Origin: Acidobacteriota bacterium
GTDB lineage: Bacteria > Acidobacteriota > Terriglobia > Terriglobales > Acidobacteriaceae
Direction: 5' to 3'
Assembly: GCA_021811745.1 (NCBI GenBank)
Contig: JAJZNH010000803.1
Coordinates: 1-7,180 of the forward strand
DNA length: 7,180 nt
Shown: piece after piece, positions 7,048 through 7,180 of the stretch
Layout: each line of letters begins with the position of its first letter
Numbering within the stretch: position 1 is the first letter of the stretch
The notes under the pieces: generated by a model
What the model was told of the DNA's origin: nothing
The model's input: only the letters and a program-made list of their open reading frames with translations
The model's database searches: none
Translations under genes and position numbers: made by a program

Positions 7048-7150
7048 CGCTTTTCCCTTTACAGAAGCGCATTCGCTCGCTTACAAATTTCATGTCACTA
7101 AACCGAATCGAACGCAGAGGCGTTATCGCCGGACGGATAGCAGGCTGATC
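7048..7150. other. Presumed control region of the gudD operon, no defined site
   Basis: This stretch lies upstream of the leader ORF and gudD and should hold the operon promoter unless the transcript starts beyond the window. On the minus strand the AT-richer part (about 7072-7105, GGTTTAGTGACATGAAATTTGTAAG) is the likeliest promoter area. I could not find a well-spaced -35/-10 pair or a convincing operator, and no ORF here looks real. Confidence 0.3.
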
Positions 7151-7168
7151 GCGCCGTGATCCCGGCGC
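7151..7168. repeat. GC-rich inverted repeat at the window edge
   Basis: GCGCCG-TGATCC-CGGCGC is a perfect 6-base inverted repeat with a 6-base spacer. On the plus strand TTTT follows 8 bases later at 7177-7180. It could be a terminator for a plus-strand transcript or part of a control region, but no plus-strand gene ends nearby and the context is cut off. Confidence 0.35.
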
Positions 7169-7180
7169 TGCGATGATTTT

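Noticed and set aside
6295..7101. Plus-strand frame of 268 codons opposite gudD
   Set aside because: It is antisense to conserved GudD sequence, the predicted protein is His/Gln/Arg-rich without domains, and no ribosome binding site supports it.

Overview
This GC-rich window comes from a Gram-negative bacterium: it carries two lipid A/Kdo (lipopolysaccharide) assembly genes. The adjacent, overlapping Kdo transferase and lipid A 4'-kinase genes, the base composition, and a palindromic intergenic stretch all remind me of soil Acidobacteriota (class Terriglobia). That assignment is from memory and is only moderately certain; no rRNA or other phylogenetic marker is present.

Layout. (1) Positions 1-160, minus strand: the 5' end of an unidentified exported protein with a clear signal peptide. 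It is divergent from the next gene across a 56-base gap containing an 18-base inverted repeat. (2) Positions 217-2534, plus strand: kdtA (waaA) and lpxK, overlapping by 4 bases. (3) Positions 2535-2888: a 354-base gap between convergent transcription units. It has no credible gene but holds at least two hairpins, one looking like a dispersed palindromic repeat. (4) Positions 6981 down to 2889, minus strand: a tight three-gene operon, gudD (glucarate dehydratase), garD (galactarate dehydratase) and a third sugar-acid dehydratase of the mandelate racemase/enolase superfamily. Intergenic gaps are 2 and 11 bases. (5) Positions 6982-7180: the upstream region of this operon. It contains a 20-codon ORF with a good ribosome binding site, ending 3 bases before gudD, and a short GC-rich hairpin at the window edge.

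How the genes work together. KdtA adds Kdo to the lipid A precursor and LpxK phosphorylates the 4' position of the tetraacyl disaccharide, so the pair belongs to late lipid A/inner-core synthesis at the inner membrane. The minus-strand operon is unrelated catabolism. GudD and GarD dehydrate D-glucarate and D-galactarate (aldaric acids from oxidised pectin sugars), both towards 5-keto-4-deoxy-D-glucarate. The third enzyme has an intact enolase-superfamily active site but its substrate cannot be read from the sequence. The aldolase or dehydratase that would consume the product, the transporter and the regulator are not in the window. I found no mobile element, CRISPR array, RNA gene or obviously novel defence system. 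The items most worth following up are the third dehydratase, the small leader ORF and the intergenic repeat.
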